Numbered from the stretch's first letter, positions 1 through 7,711 are shown. The stretch: 22,483 bases of DNA from Thermoleophilia bacterium UBA6103 (GCA_002423545.1 DIWP01000053.1:1-22483); one strand, 5' to 3'. Translations and numbers: made by a program. The notes: generated by a model not told the origin, from the letters alone.

Positions 1-448
<448 letters not shown>

Positions 449-456
449 AGCGGCCG

Positions 457-465
457 AGGATAGCA
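457..465 (-). promoter_or_regulatory. Extended -10 promoter of glnS, leaderless
   Basis: On the minus strand the sequence is TGCTATCCT, an extended -10 element (TGn plus TATCCT). It ends 8 nt before the GTG of glnS, so transcription would begin at or within about 2 nt of the start codon. No convincing -35 hexamer lies at the usual spacing. A 10-bp palindrome CCGGCGCCGG (476-485) covers that place and could be an operator. Inferred from sequence only. Confidence 0.5.
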
Positions 466-492
466 CAGGACCGGACCGGCGCCGGCTGCTCC

Positions 493-780
493 TCAGGTCT
501 CCGAGTCCATGATGTGCTCGAGGACCACCACGCGCGGGGTCGCCACGTTGCTCGTCGACCACTTCATCGCCTCGTGCAACTCCAGCGACGCGGCGAACGC
601 TTGCGCCCGTTCCACCGTGTCCCACTCCAGCAGGATGACGATGTCGTTGGGGTCGTCGCTGACACGGAAGACCCTGCCACCTCTGGACCCGCCGCGGCCA
701 CGGCGCGGTCCGTCGTCGAGATAGACCCGCTTGAACGTCTCGTAGTCTCCCACGAGGTGCTCGATGAGGACGTAGGCCAT
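493..780 (-). CDS. Small dimeric alpha/beta-barrel (ABM/cyclase-like) protein
   Basis: A 95-residue cytoplasmic protein beginning MAYVLIEHLVGDYETFKR. The alternation of strand segments (AYVLIEHLV, GRVFRVS, DIVILLEWD, PRVVVLEHI) with an amphipathic helix (ERAQAFAASLELHEAMKWS) and the length match the ferredoxin-like dimeric alpha/beta barrel of the antibiotic-biosynthesis-monooxygenase type. Members include monooxygenases, cyclases and many stress-related proteins of unknown reaction. No catalytic residue can be assigned. A longer reading frame continues upstream to 828, but the ATG at 778-780 is preceded by AAAGGTGG at suitable spacing, and the first barrel strand begins right there. The gene lies 44 nt upstream of glnS on the same strand, but glnS seems to have its own promoter in the gap. 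The Gly/Arg-rich loop PRRGRGGSRGG around residues 25-35 is unusual. Confidence 0.75.
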   Translation of the reverse strand: MAYVLIEHLVGDYETFKRVYLDDGPRRGRGGSRGGRVFRVSDDPNDIVILLEWDTVERAQAFAASLELHEAMKWSTSNVATPRVVVLEHIMDSET

Positions 781-1127
781 GCCTGCCACCTTTCGTCGCC
801 GGCCGACCTGGGAGGGCCGGCCGTGCATCCAGCGTCACCCGGCTCGTGGCGCTCGCGCCACACGCGGAGCCATCCGCGTCCTGCCGATCGCTTCCGGCCC
901 GTCACGTGCGTGTCCGATCCGATTGTACGTGCAGGCGCACGCGATCATGGGGCACATCCCGCAGTGCGGGACCGTGGAGCTCTACAGCGTTGGGCTAGGC
1001 CCTCCGCCTCTCGCTTCAGGATAGCCGCCCGGCTGTCGAGACAGAGAGGGGACGGCGAGACACGTAGCAGACGCGGAAGCGTGCGCGCGCACGGGCGCGT
1101 CGCACGACCTCCGCGCGGAGCGAGGGC
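781..1127. other. Divergent intergenic region with three inverted repeats
   Basis: This 347-bp spacer lies between the minus-strand barrel gene and plus-strand corA. No gene with family-like content is visible. It holds three perfect short inverted repeats: GCCGGCC/GGCCGGC with a 10-nt loop (798-821), GTGGCGC-TC-GCGCCAC (846-861) and TCCCGCA-G-TGCGGGA (957-971). The first lies in the likely 5' leader of the barrel gene. The last two have loops too short for good hairpins and look more like protein-binding dyads. No clear -35/-10 pair was found for corA. Confidence 0.5.
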
Positions 1128-2246
1128 ATGGTGGCAGACTGGAACGGAGCGGCAGGAGGCTCGGAGGCAGGCCACAGCTCGGGGCCACGCGAGCCGGCCG
1201 CGGCCCCGCGTAGTCCCGATCTCGGGACCCCCGACGCAGGCGGCTCGCAGCCCACCGGGCGGACGGTCCACCTTGTCGACGCCGGTGAGATGCTCGACCG
1301 CCTGGATGCCGAGGCGGTCGCGCAGAAGCTGCGCGACCGCTCGTTCTTCTGGCTCGACCTTCGCAGCCCCGACGAAAAAGACTTCCGGGCTCTGGCGGAG
1401 CTGTTCGGCTTCCATCCCCTGGCCCTGGAGGACTCCCAGGCGTTCGGGGAGCGCCCCAAGCTCGACGACTACGGCAACTACGCGTTCCTGGTCATCTACG
1501 GCGTCAACGCGCATCCCGAGGACCTGGTGGAGCTGGCCGAGGTGCACTGCTTCATCTCACCCCACTACCTGGTCACCGTCCATCGCGCGTACTGCCCGGC
1601 ATTCGAGGAGGTCCGCCGCTGGCTGCTCAACCGCCGCGACCTCCAGCACCCCGGTGGCGTGCTCACGTATCGCGTCGCCGACAGCCTGGTCGACAGCTTC
1701 TTCCCCGTCCTGGCCGACTTCGACGATCGTCTGGATGCCCTGGAGGACGACATCTTCGTGGACCCCGACGACGCGCAGCTGCAGGACGTCCTGCGCATGA
1801 AGCGGGCGCTGGTCGCCCTGCGCAAGGTCGTGACGCCCCAGCGCGACCTCTGCGCGCGGCTCGTGAACGGCGCCCTGACGATCCCGGCTCCCGCCACGCT
1901 GGACGAGTCCGCCCGGCGCGAGGCCGAGCGCTACTACCGCGACCTCTACGACCACCTGATCCGTATCAGCGACCTGGTGGACACCTACCGCGACCTCATG
2001 ACGGGCACCATGGACGTCTACCTGTCGACCGTCCAGAACCGCATGGACTCGGTGATGAAGAAGCTGACGGTGATCGCCACCATCTTCCTGCCGCTCACTT
2101 GGCTCACCGGCTTCTTCGGCATGAACTTCGGGGCCATGGTGAAGGCCGTTGGAGATTGGCAGGCCTTCCTGATCCTCGGCGTCGGCCTCCAGGTGGCCGC
2201 CGTGGTGATCCTGCTCTGGCTCATGCGGTCGCGCCACTGGCTGTGA
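1128..2246 (+). CDS. corA: CorA-family divalent cation (Mg/Co) transporter
   Basis: Homopentameric inner-membrane channel for Mg2+ (also Co2+/Ni2+ in the family). It has 372 residues. The N-terminal 45 are Ala/Gly/Pro-rich and probably disordered. The cytosolic alpha/beta domain spans about 46-190 (VHLVDAGEMLDRLD, FFWLDLRSPDEKDF, HPLALEDS). The long stalk helix region follows (about 190-310; FDDRLDALEDDIFVDP, MKRALVALRKVVTPQRD). Transmembrane helix 1 (about 312-330) leads into the family hallmark GMN at 331-333 (GFFGMNFG), and helix 2 (about 346-366) ends in the basic tail RSRHWL. Length and order are typical of CorA; the N-terminal extension is longer than usual. The ATG is preceded by GGAGCGAGGGC. 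The gene is followed 106 nt later by gnd on the same strand. The gap has a weak 6-bp stem (2259-2278) but no T-run, so read-through is possible. Expression may be ion-dependent, but no Mg riboswitch was recognised upstream. Confidence 0.95.
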   Translation: MVADWNGAAGGSEAGHSSGPREPAAAPRSPDLGTPDAGGSQPTGRTVHLVDAGEMLDRLDAEAVAQKLRDRSFFWLDLRSPDEKDFRALAELFGFHPLALEDSQAFGERPKLDDYGNYAFLVIYGVNAHPEDLVELAEVHCFISPHYLVTVHRAYCPAFEEVRRWLLNRRDLQHPGGVLTYRVADSLVDSFFPVLADFDDRLDALEDDIFVDPDDAQLQDVLRMKRALVALRKVVTPQRDLCARLVNGALTIPAPATLDESARREAERYYRDLYDHLIRISDLVDTYRDLMTGTMDVYLSTVQNRMDSVMKKLTVIATIFLPLTWLTGFFGMNFGAMVKAVGDWQAFLILGVGLQVAAVVILLWLMRSRHWL

Positions 2247-2352
2247 GCGACGGCCAGACGCCGGTAACGGACCCGGCGGTCGCAGTGAGCGAAGCTGTAG
2301 GCTACGGGGCAAGCGGCGGCACGACCGGCGTGACCAGTCGAGGAGGACGAGC

Positions 2353-3384
2353 ATGCACGTGGGACTCATAGGGCTCGGGCGCATGGGCGCCAACATGGCG
2401 CATCGCTGGCTCGACAACGGCCATACGGTAGTGGGCTACGCGAGACACTGGTCGACGGTCCAGAAGGCTCTGGACGAGGGCGTGATCAGCGCCGGAGCCC
2501 ATTCCCTCCAGGAGGTCGTCGACCAGCTCCAGACACCTCGGGTCCTGTGGCTGATGGTGCCGGCGGCCGCCGTCGACGACACGCTCGCGCAGATCGTCCC
2601 GATGCTCGAGCGCGGCGACATCGTCATCGACGGCGGCAACTCCTACTACCGCGATGACATCCGGCGAGCCGGGGAGCTGGCGGCCAGTGGGCTGCAGTAC
2701 GTCGACGCCGGCGTCAGCGGCGGCGTCTGGGGCCTGGAGCGCGGCTACTGCCAGATGATCGGCGGTGACGGCGAGACGGTCGCCTTCCTCGACCCGCTGT
2801 TCGGCGCCCTGGCTCCCGGCGTCGAGACCGCCCCGCGCACGCGCGGCCGGTCAGGCGAGCCGTCGAGCGCCGAGAAGGGCTATCTGCACTGCGGCCCCAG
2901 CGGCGCCGGCCACTTCGTCAAGATGGTCCACAACGGCATCGAGTACGGCGTCATGGCCGCCTACGCCGAGGGCCTCAACATCCTCAAGCACGCGGACATC
3001 GGCCTCAGCCGGCATGAGATCGACGCCGAGACGTCGCCGCTGCGGCACCCCGAGCTCTACCAGTACGAGCTCGACCTGCCGGAGGTGGCCGAGCTGTGGC
3101 GGCGCGGCAGCGTCGTCGGCTCGTGGCTGCTCGACCTTACGGCGGCGGCACTGCAGGGCGACCCGGAGCTCGGTGAGTTCCGCGGGGCGGTCTCCGATTC
3201 CGGCGAGGGGCGCTGGACGATGCAGGCCGCCATCGACGAAGGCGTGCCGGCGGCCGTGATCAGCGCCGCCCTGTTCAGCCGCTGGAGCTCCCGCGGTCAG
3301 GACGAGTACGCGCACCGCATCATGTCGGCGATGCGCTACGAGTTCGGCGGCCACCACGAGAAGCCGGCGGAGAGCGACGCGTGA
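2353..3384 (+). CDS. gnd: 6-phosphogluconate dehydrogenase, short (YqeC/GndA-like) type
   Basis: Oxidative decarboxylation of 6-phosphogluconate to ribulose 5-phosphate with reduction of NAD(P), in the cytosolic pentose phosphate pathway. It has 343 residues, the size of the short bacterial class rather than the ~470-residue NADP class. The Rossmann loop GLGRMG is at 7-12. The DGGNSYYRDD segment (93-102), the substrate loop VSGGVWGL (121-128) and the catalytic stretch KMVHNGIEYG (190-199) follow, with Lys190, His193, Asn194 and Glu197 in place. A C-terminal SDSGEGRWT (281-289) supplies the family Arg. After the second Rossmann strand the sequence is GYARHW rather than an acidic residue, so cofactor preference is not clear. 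The ATG has a strong GAGGAGG upstream. The TGA stop overlaps the GTG start of the next gene (GTGA, 3381-3384), so the URO-D protein is probably co-translated. Confidence 0.93.
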   Translation: MHVGLIGLGRMGANMAHRWLDNGHTVVGYARHWSTVQKALDEGVISAGAHSLQEVVDQLQTPRVLWLMVPAAAVDDTLAQIVPMLERGDIVIDGGNSYYRDDIRRAGELAASGLQYVDAGVSGGVWGLERGYCQMIGGDGETVAFLDPLFGALAPGVETAPRTRGRSGEPSSAEKGYLHCGPSGAGHFVKMVHNGIEYGVMAAYAEGLNILKHADIGLSRHEIDAETSPLRHPELYQYELDLPEVAELWRRGSVVGSWLLDLTAAALQGDPELGEFRGAVSDSGEGRWTMQAAIDEGVPAAVISAALFSRWSSRGQDEYAHRIMSAMRYEFGGHHEKPAESDA

Positions 3385-4619
3385 GCGGTCCGCGGGGACC
3401 GTTCCCGAGCGGCGGGAGCCCGGCCCTCGATGCGACGGAGCCGCGGCCGCACTCCGGCAGGGAGCGACCGGCGGACCGCGGCGGGCAACAGCCGGCGGCC
3501 GCGACGACGCTGCTGCCGGAGAGAGAGGCGCTGGTCGCCGCCACCATCGACCTCGAGCCGACAGGCCGGGTGCCGATCGTCTACCAGGCGGAGGCGTTCT
3601 CGCCGCGGTTCATGGGCTACTCGATCGCCGACTACGCCCTCAAGCCCGACGTGGCCGTCGCCAGCACGCTCGGCGCCATGGACCGGCTCGGCGGCTTCGA
3701 CGCCATCAACAGCGTGCCGGGCGGCCACATCCACGTCGGCCTGGCCGCCCTCTGGCTCACCCGGATGCTCGTACCCGGACGAGAACTGCCCGAAGACAGC
3801 ATCTGGCAGGCCGATGAGGTCGAGGACATGACCGCCGCCGACTACGACGTCGTGCTCGAGGGCGGCTGGGGCCCGTACGTCCAGAGCCTGCTGCCGCGCA
3901 TCCTCGACATCGACGAGCTGGCGCGCAGCGACGCCTGGCTGGAGGCCAACTTCGGCGCCACCGTGGCCCGCTTCCGGGACCACGGCTATGTCCCGATGGC
4001 GGCCGCCGTGATCGCCACGCCCTTCGAGGCGCTCTGTGGCGCGCGCTCCATCCACGAGCTCTACCGCGACCTCTACCGCTGCCCCGATCTGGTGGCCCGC
4101 GTCATGGACCGCATGCTGCCGGAGATCGTCGACGACGCCGTGGCGGCGGCACAGGCCTGCGAGCTCCCCTGCGTCTGGGTCGGCGGCTGGCGCTCGGCGA
4201 GCGGCATGCTCTCCGAGCCGGTCTGGCAGCGCTTCGTCCTGCCGCACCTCAGGACCATCGTCGACGCGCTGGTCGAGGCCGGTTTCCTGCCCATCCTGCA
4301 CTTCGATCACGACTGGACCCGCGACCTGAAGCACCTGCGCGGACTGCCCGCTCGGCGCTGCATCCTGCAGCTCGACGGCATGACAGACATCCGCGCCGCC
4401 AAACGCACCCTCGGCGACCACATGGCGCTCATGGGCGATGTGCCGGCGACGATGCTGGCCAAGGGAACGCCCGACGATGTGCGCGCCTACTGCCGGGCGC
4501 TCATCCGCGACGTCGGCGAGCGCGGCTTCTTCCTGGCTGCCGGCTGCGATGCCCCGGTCGATGCCAGGCCGGAGAACATGCTGGCCATGGTCGAGGCGGG
4601 CCTGGAGTATTCCGGCTGA
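3381..4619 (+). CDS. URO-D/corrinoid methyltransferase-fold protein
   Basis: A 412-residue member of the uroporphyrinogen decarboxylase (URO-D) superfamily, which includes HemE and the zinc-dependent methyltransferases MtaA/MtbA that move methyl groups from corrinoid proteins. The first ~45 residues are low-complexity Gly/Pro/Arg-rich. The TIM-barrel begins near residue 47. Recognisable parts are RVPIVYQAEAF (63-73), ATPFEALCGARS (212-223), MLSEPVWQRFVLPHL (276-290), ILHFDHDWTRD (305-315), CILQLDGMTD (327-336), ALMGDVPATMLAKGTPDDV (349-367) and FFLAAGCDAPVDARPENM (383-400). His307 and Cys389 sit where methyltransferase members hold zinc ligands, which favours a methyltransferase-like over a HemE role; this is inference. 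The GTG start overlaps the gnd stop by 4 nt. No heme or corrinoid gene is nearby, so the substrate is unknown. Confidence 0.8.
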   Translation: MSGPRGPFPSGGSPALDATEPRPHSGRERPADRGGQQPAAATTLLPEREALVAATIDLEPTGRVPIVYQAEAFSPRFMGYSIADYALKPDVAVASTLGAMDRLGGFDAINSVPGGHIHVGLAALWLTRMLVPGRELPEDSIWQADEVEDMTAADYDVVLEGGWGPYVQSLLPRILDIDELARSDAWLEANFGATVARFRDHGYVPMAAAVIATPFEALCGARSIHELYRDLYRCPDLVARVMDRMLPEIVDDAVAAAQACELPCVWVGGWRSASGMLSEPVWQRFVLPHLRTIVDALVEAGFLPILHFDHDWTRDLKHLRGLPARRCILQLDGMTDIRAAKRTLGDHMALMGDVPATMLAKGTPDDVRAYCRALIRDVGERGFFLAAGCDAPVDARPENMLAMVEAGLEYSG

Positions 4620-4674
4620 TCGCGATCGCCGACCGACTGCACGACGCCGGACCGATCACGGCGCCGGCTCTCTG

Positions 4675-5901
4675 TCACGGCTTCGCGTCCGTACCCATGT
4701 CTGTTGTGCCCTCGTGCGGGTCGACGGCCTCGGGCCGGTCGGCGGCCGGCCGGGAATCAGCGACTTCTGCCCGCTCACCGGCGACGGAGGACGGCCGCGA
4801 CCGCCGGGCGCGCTGCTTCACCCCGGCGCCTTGCGGCCGTGCCCCGGACCCGGCGGCGTCGCAGGGCCGCGCCGGACGCGGCTTCTTCTTCACGCCGGCG
4901 GTCTTCGTCGCCCGCTCGCTGCCGATCTTCTCGGTGGTGAGCGCGCGGGCGGGCGGCGCATCGGCCGCTTCCCGGGCCTTCTTCGCCGCCCGTCTGCGGA
5001 GCGGCTTGTCGGGCGTGTCCGCGGCCCGGTCGGCCTTCCTCGCCGCCCGGGCCTCAGGAGACATGCTCGCACGATCCCGATCGGCCGCGGCTGAGCGCGC
5101 GGCGGGGTCGCCGTCGTGTCCGGCCTTCGGACCGGCGGCCGGCTCGGCTACAGCGGCTGCATCCGCGCCCGCCCCGCGCGAGCGCCGCCCCGCCGCGGCA
5201 GGGATCTCCGGATAGGACTCGGCGCTCTCGCCTCTGGCGGCGGCTGCCTTGCGAGCGTCGGCGGCCCGCCTGATGTCTCTTGGACGGGCGATCTTCTCCG
5301 CGTAGTCGTCCATGCGCGCCGTCTTTGGCATCACGTGGACCAGCGCCCCGCGAGCGCGGCGGGCGACCTGCGGGTTGCGATCCTCGCTCAGGAGCTTCAT
5401 GAGCCCATAGACGCGCATCTCGTGGCCGGTCTTGAGCGTGTTGATGAGGGCCATCTTGTCGTCGGCGTGCCAGTAGCGGACCTGACGGAAGAGCTCCTTG
5501 TCGACCGCCGGTCGTCCGACCATGGCCAGACCCCGCGCCGCCTGGTAACGGATGGCCGGCAGCGGAGCGTTCTCGAGCAGGTCGAAGAGGTGGTCGGTGG
5601 CGGCCACGTCGCCGGCCATCGCCCTCATCGCCAGCCGTCCGACGCCGCGTGTGGCGGCGGCGCTCTCTTCCTGCTCCTGGAAGACCTTGGCCAGTCGCCG
5701 CCCGAGGAACCACAGGAGCGGCAGCGACACGACGACCACCGCGCCGGCGTACATCCCCAGGTAGCCCCAGAAGTTCAGCTCGCGCCAAGCCTGGAACTCC
5801 TCGCCGCCCATGACGCTACTGCCGATGGCGCCGCCGACCATCCAGAAGACGACGGCGATGACGACGACCACGAGGAGGCCGATGAGGGGTTTCTGGCGCA
5901 T
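4675..5901 (-). CDS. Two-helix membrane protein with HEAT-like repeats and basic Ala-rich tail
   Basis: Unrecognised as a named gene. The 408 residues start at MRQKPLIGLLVVVV; an upstream in-frame ATG at 5955 lies inside a strong hairpin and is less likely. Transmembrane helices are at about 5-25 and 44-67, joined by a short acidic loop. Positive residues before helix 1 and after helix 2 place both ends in the cytoplasm. Residues 85-190 form alpha-helical HEAT/armadillo-like repeats (TDHLFDLLENAPLPAIRYQ, AARGLAMVG, RNPQVARRARGALVHV), a fold for protein-protein contacts. The last ~200 residues are a low-complexity tail rich in Ala, Arg, Lys, Pro and Asp, resembling histone-H1-like or disordered linker sequences (KKAREAADAPPARA, AGVKKKPRPARP). 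Possibly a membrane scaffold that binds nucleic acid or acidic partners; no enzyme motif is seen. It converges with the URO-D gene across a 55-nt gap. Confidence 0.75.
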   Translation of the reverse strand: MRQKPLIGLLVVVVIAVVFWMVGGAIGSSVMGGEEFQAWRELNFWGYLGMYAGAVVVVSLPLLWFLGRRLAKVFQEQEESAAATRGVGRLAMRAMAGDVAATDHLFDLLENAPLPAIRYQAARGLAMVGRPAVDKELFRQVRYWHADDKMALINTLKTGHEMRVYGLMKLLSEDRNPQVARRARGALVHVMPKTARMDDYAEKIARPRDIRRAADARKAAAARGESAESYPEIPAAAGRRSRGAGADAAAVAEPAAGPKAGHDGDPAARSAAADRDRASMSPEARAARKADRAADTPDKPLRRRAAKKAREAADAPPARALTTEKIGSERATKTAGVKKKPRPARPCDAAGSGARPQGAGVKQRARRSRPSSVAGERAEVADSRPAADRPEAVDPHEGTTDMGTDAKP

Positions 5902-5925
5902 CGCGTTCGATCCTGTCGGCGTGAG

Positions 5926-5954
5926 TGGGGGCGCGGCGTCCCGCCGCGCCCCCA
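5926..5954 (-). terminator. 13-bp perfect hairpin between phosphoesterase and HEAT gene
   Basis: Arms TGGGGGCGCGGCG (5926-5938) and CGCCGCGCCCCCA (5942-5954) are exact reverse complements around a 3-nt loop. It is the strongest simple stem in the window. It stands 24 nt upstream of the HEAT-protein ATG and downstream of the metallophosphoesterase stop, both on the minus strand. There is no T-run on either side, so it is either a G+C-rich terminator without a U tract or a 5'-leader structure controlling the HEAT gene. Confidence 0.5.
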
Positions 5955-6006
5955 TCTGTCATGTGCGTCTTGCTGTCCGGCTCGTGGCGAGCGCAGTGCC
6001 TTCCCG

Positions 6007-6026
6007 GGCCGTCTGTCTCGACGGCC
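6007..6026 (-). terminator. Possible terminator stem downstream of the phosphoesterase gene
   Basis: GGCCGTC and GACGGCC form a perfect 7-bp stem with a 6-nt loop, 54 nt past the phosphoesterase stop. An outer pair, GGCGAGCG (5986-5993) and CGCTCGCC (6045-6052), could enclose it as an 8-bp closing stem, giving a nested fold. No T-run follows, so termination is only a guess. Confidence 0.3.
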
Positions 6027-6080
6027 TGGACCCGGCCACGGCTCCGCTCGCCCTGAGCCGCCGCCGCGGCCGCCGGTGCC

Positions 6081-7028
6081 TCAGCCCTGGACCTTCCAGT
6101 ACTTCTCGACCTTCTCCGGCGAGAGCTCCACGATGAAGCCGCGCAGCAGGCCTTCACCGTACTCGGAGCCGGGGTTGATGCAGAGCGTCTCGCCGATGAA
6201 GCTGTAGCCGCTCGACTCGTGGATGTGGCCGTGCAGGCCGAGCATCGGCTGATACTTGGCGATCTCGTCGCGCACCGCCTGCGAGCCGACGTGGACCATC
6301 TTGACGCCCTCGCCGCCGGACTGGACCTTGAGGTCCTTGCTGAGCTGCGGTGCCAGGTCGATGTCGGTGTCCTTGGGCGGGCAGTGGATGTTCCAGATGG
6401 AGTTGCGCACGTCGGTGAGCATCGCGACCTTCTCCTCGAGCATCTTCTCCATGCCCGCCTCGTCGGTCTCGCGCGGCGTGTCCCACGGCGTGGGGGTGAC
6501 GTACTCGAGGCTGATCAGCTCGTGACCCTCGAGCTCGACGACCTTGTCGGTCGGGTAGATGATGCCGCGGTCGGTGTACTCCTTGATGGCCGCGTCGAGC
6601 TCCAGCGGGTCGTCGTTGCCGGGCATGACGATCGAGGTGATCTTGCTGGTGTCGACCTTCTCACAGAGCAGCTCGAGCCAGCTGCGCATGCGCTTGACGA
6701 CCTCGGCCTTCATGATGGCGTCGACCTTGTCGGGGTCCTTCTTGAGCTGCTCGAGCTCCTTCTTGTCGATGCGGCACGAATAGACGCCGCCGTTGGCCAG
6801 CTTCTGCTCCCAGTCGGCGATCTCTTCCTCGGTCTTGAGCTTCACCTCGCGACCGAAGTAGCCGGACTTGGAGTACCCCTTGCCATAGTCGATGATCGGC
6901 ACCAGGGCCTTGCCGGCCAGGTCGCCGCACAGCATGAGACAGTCGCACTCGTACATGCCGATGGCGGTGATCCACTTGCGCCACACGGTCTCGGCGCCAT
7001 GGACGTCCACTGCGTAGAAGATCCTCAT
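6081..7028 (-). CDS. Calcineurin-like metallophosphoesterase
   Basis: A 315-residue cytoplasmic phosphoesterase of the binuclear-metal calcineurin fold; the substrate is not predictable. Metal-binding motifs are in order: DVH (Asp8, His10), CGDLAG (Gly35-Asp36), PGNDD (136-140), the single His of NIHCPP (215) and GHIH (267-270), followed by NPGSEYGEG. A charged, helix-rich insert (about residues 60-125; EVKLKTEEEIADWEQKL, KKELEQLKKDPDK) separates the second and third motifs and is not part of the core fold. I chose the ATG at 7026-7028 (MRIFYAVDVHG) because it has AAGGAG/GGGAG upstream and places the first beta strand at the N-terminus. The protein is strikingly Lys/Glu-rich (about 28 Lys against 11 Arg by my count), the reverse of its Arg-rich neighbours, which suggests transfer or unusual constraint. 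It may share function with the HEAT protein downstream, but a strong hairpin separates them. Confidence 0.88.
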   Translation of the reverse strand: MRIFYAVDVHGAETVWRKWITAIGMYECDCLMLCGDLAGKALVPIIDYGKGYSKSGYFGREVKLKTEEEIADWEQKLANGGVYSCRIDKKELEQLKKDPDKVDAIMKAEVVKRMRSWLELLCEKVDTSKITSIVMPGNDDPLELDAAIKEYTDRGIIYPTDKVVELEGHELISLEYVTPTPWDTPRETDEAGMEKMLEEKVAMLTDVRNSIWNIHCPPKDTDIDLAPQLSKDLKVQSGGEGVKMVHVGSQAVRDEIAKYQPMLGLHGHIHESSGYSFIGETLCINPGSEYGEGLLRGFIVELSPEKVEKYWKVQG

Positions 7029-7136
7029 CTGCTCCCCGCTCCTTTCCCGCGCGAAAGGGCCAGCGTTCGCGGGGCGGCGGCGCAGCATGTCACCGGTAGA
7101 CCGCCACGCCGTGGCCGCGTCCCGCCTGGTGGCTGC

Positions 7137-7165
7137 GAGTATACTCCGCCGCGTAGAGAGTATTC
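7137..7165 (-). promoter_or_regulatory. Candidate promoter/operator: GAGTAT repeats 21 bp apart
   Basis: The palindrome GAGTATACTC (7137-7146) and the related GAGTATTC (7158-7165) stand in the same orientation exactly 21 bp apart, about two helical turns. On the minus strand the first contains TATACT, a good -10 hexamer, about 110 nt upstream of the metallophosphoesterase ATG; the -35 match is weak. The A+T-rich island contrasts with its surroundings. It could be the phosphoesterase promoter with a bound regulator. Confidence 0.35.
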
Positions 7166-7194
7166 AGCCGGACCGCCGCTGCCGGCGTCGCCGG

Positions 7195-7626
7195 TCAGGA
7201 CCTCTCGGTGCGCGCCTTCACGGCCTCGGCCAGCGCCTCGAACCCCTTCTGCGTCCGGCGCATCACCGTGCCGAGGAACGGCAGCAGTATGCCGGTGACG
7301 TCTTCGTGCGTACGGAACCGGCTGCGCCCGTCCGGCAACGGCTCCACGCTCAGGGCGTGACGGCCATCGAAGAGACCCGGAAGATAGGTCACGCCCTTCC
7401 AGCGGACCAGACGCCCCGGTTCCACGTCGAGCAATCGCGGCCTGAAGCTCACCGCCTTCATCTCCGGCACCTGGAGCGTGACGTTCAGCCGCTCGCCCAC
7501 GCGCAGCGTGCCGGAGGCACGGACGATGAACGGGTTCCACTCCGGGTAGCTGGAGAAGTCGGTCAGCACGGCCCAGACCTTCTCCGGCGGGGCGTCGATG
7601 TCTGCAAACGCGTCGAGCTGCTGCAT
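7195..7626 (-). CDS. SRPBCC (START/Bet v1-like) family protein
   Basis: A 143-residue cytoplasmic protein with the helix-grip fold that forms a deep hydrophobic ligand cavity; family members bind lipids, polyketides or ubiquinone, or act as cyclases. The N-terminus FADIDAPPEKVWAVLTDF and SYPEWNPFI (about residues 7-34) is the classic SRPBCC opening. It is followed by strands RLNVTLQVP, RPRLLDVEPGRLVRWKG, HALSVEPLPDGRSRFRTHE and a long C-terminal helix TQKGFEALAEAVKART. The start MQQLDAF is preceded by GGGAGGACCC; the open frame continues much further upstream on the minus strand but has no family content there. It is transcribed away from the HAD gene across a 148-bp spacer that holds an AGCGACG/CGTCGCT inverted repeat (7712-7737). 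The ligand is unknown. Confidence 0.85.
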   Translation of the reverse strand: MQQLDAFADIDAPPEKVWAVLTDFSSYPEWNPFIVRASGTLRVGERLNVTLQVPEMKAVSFRPRLLDVEPGRLVRWKGVTYLPGLFDGRHALSVEPLPDGRSRFRTHEDVTGILLPFLGTVMRRTQKGFEALAEAVKARTERS

Positions 7627-7711
7627 GGGTCCTCCCGACAGGGATCGCGAGCGTGACGATCGCGTACGTGGCTTCCGAGCACGTTCATACCCATGCCGGC
7701 CGGGGAGTAAC

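Noticed and set aside
4618..4629. GATCGCGATC palindrome with an HIP1-like GCGATCGC core at the URO-D stop codon
   Set aside because: A single short G+C-rich palindrome is expected by chance, and no accumulation of this octamer was seen in the window.
5899..5930. GTTCGATCC resembling a tRNA T-loop near the HEAT gene start
   Set aside because: The flanking bases do not form the 5-bp T-stem and no acceptor or anticodon arm is found around it.
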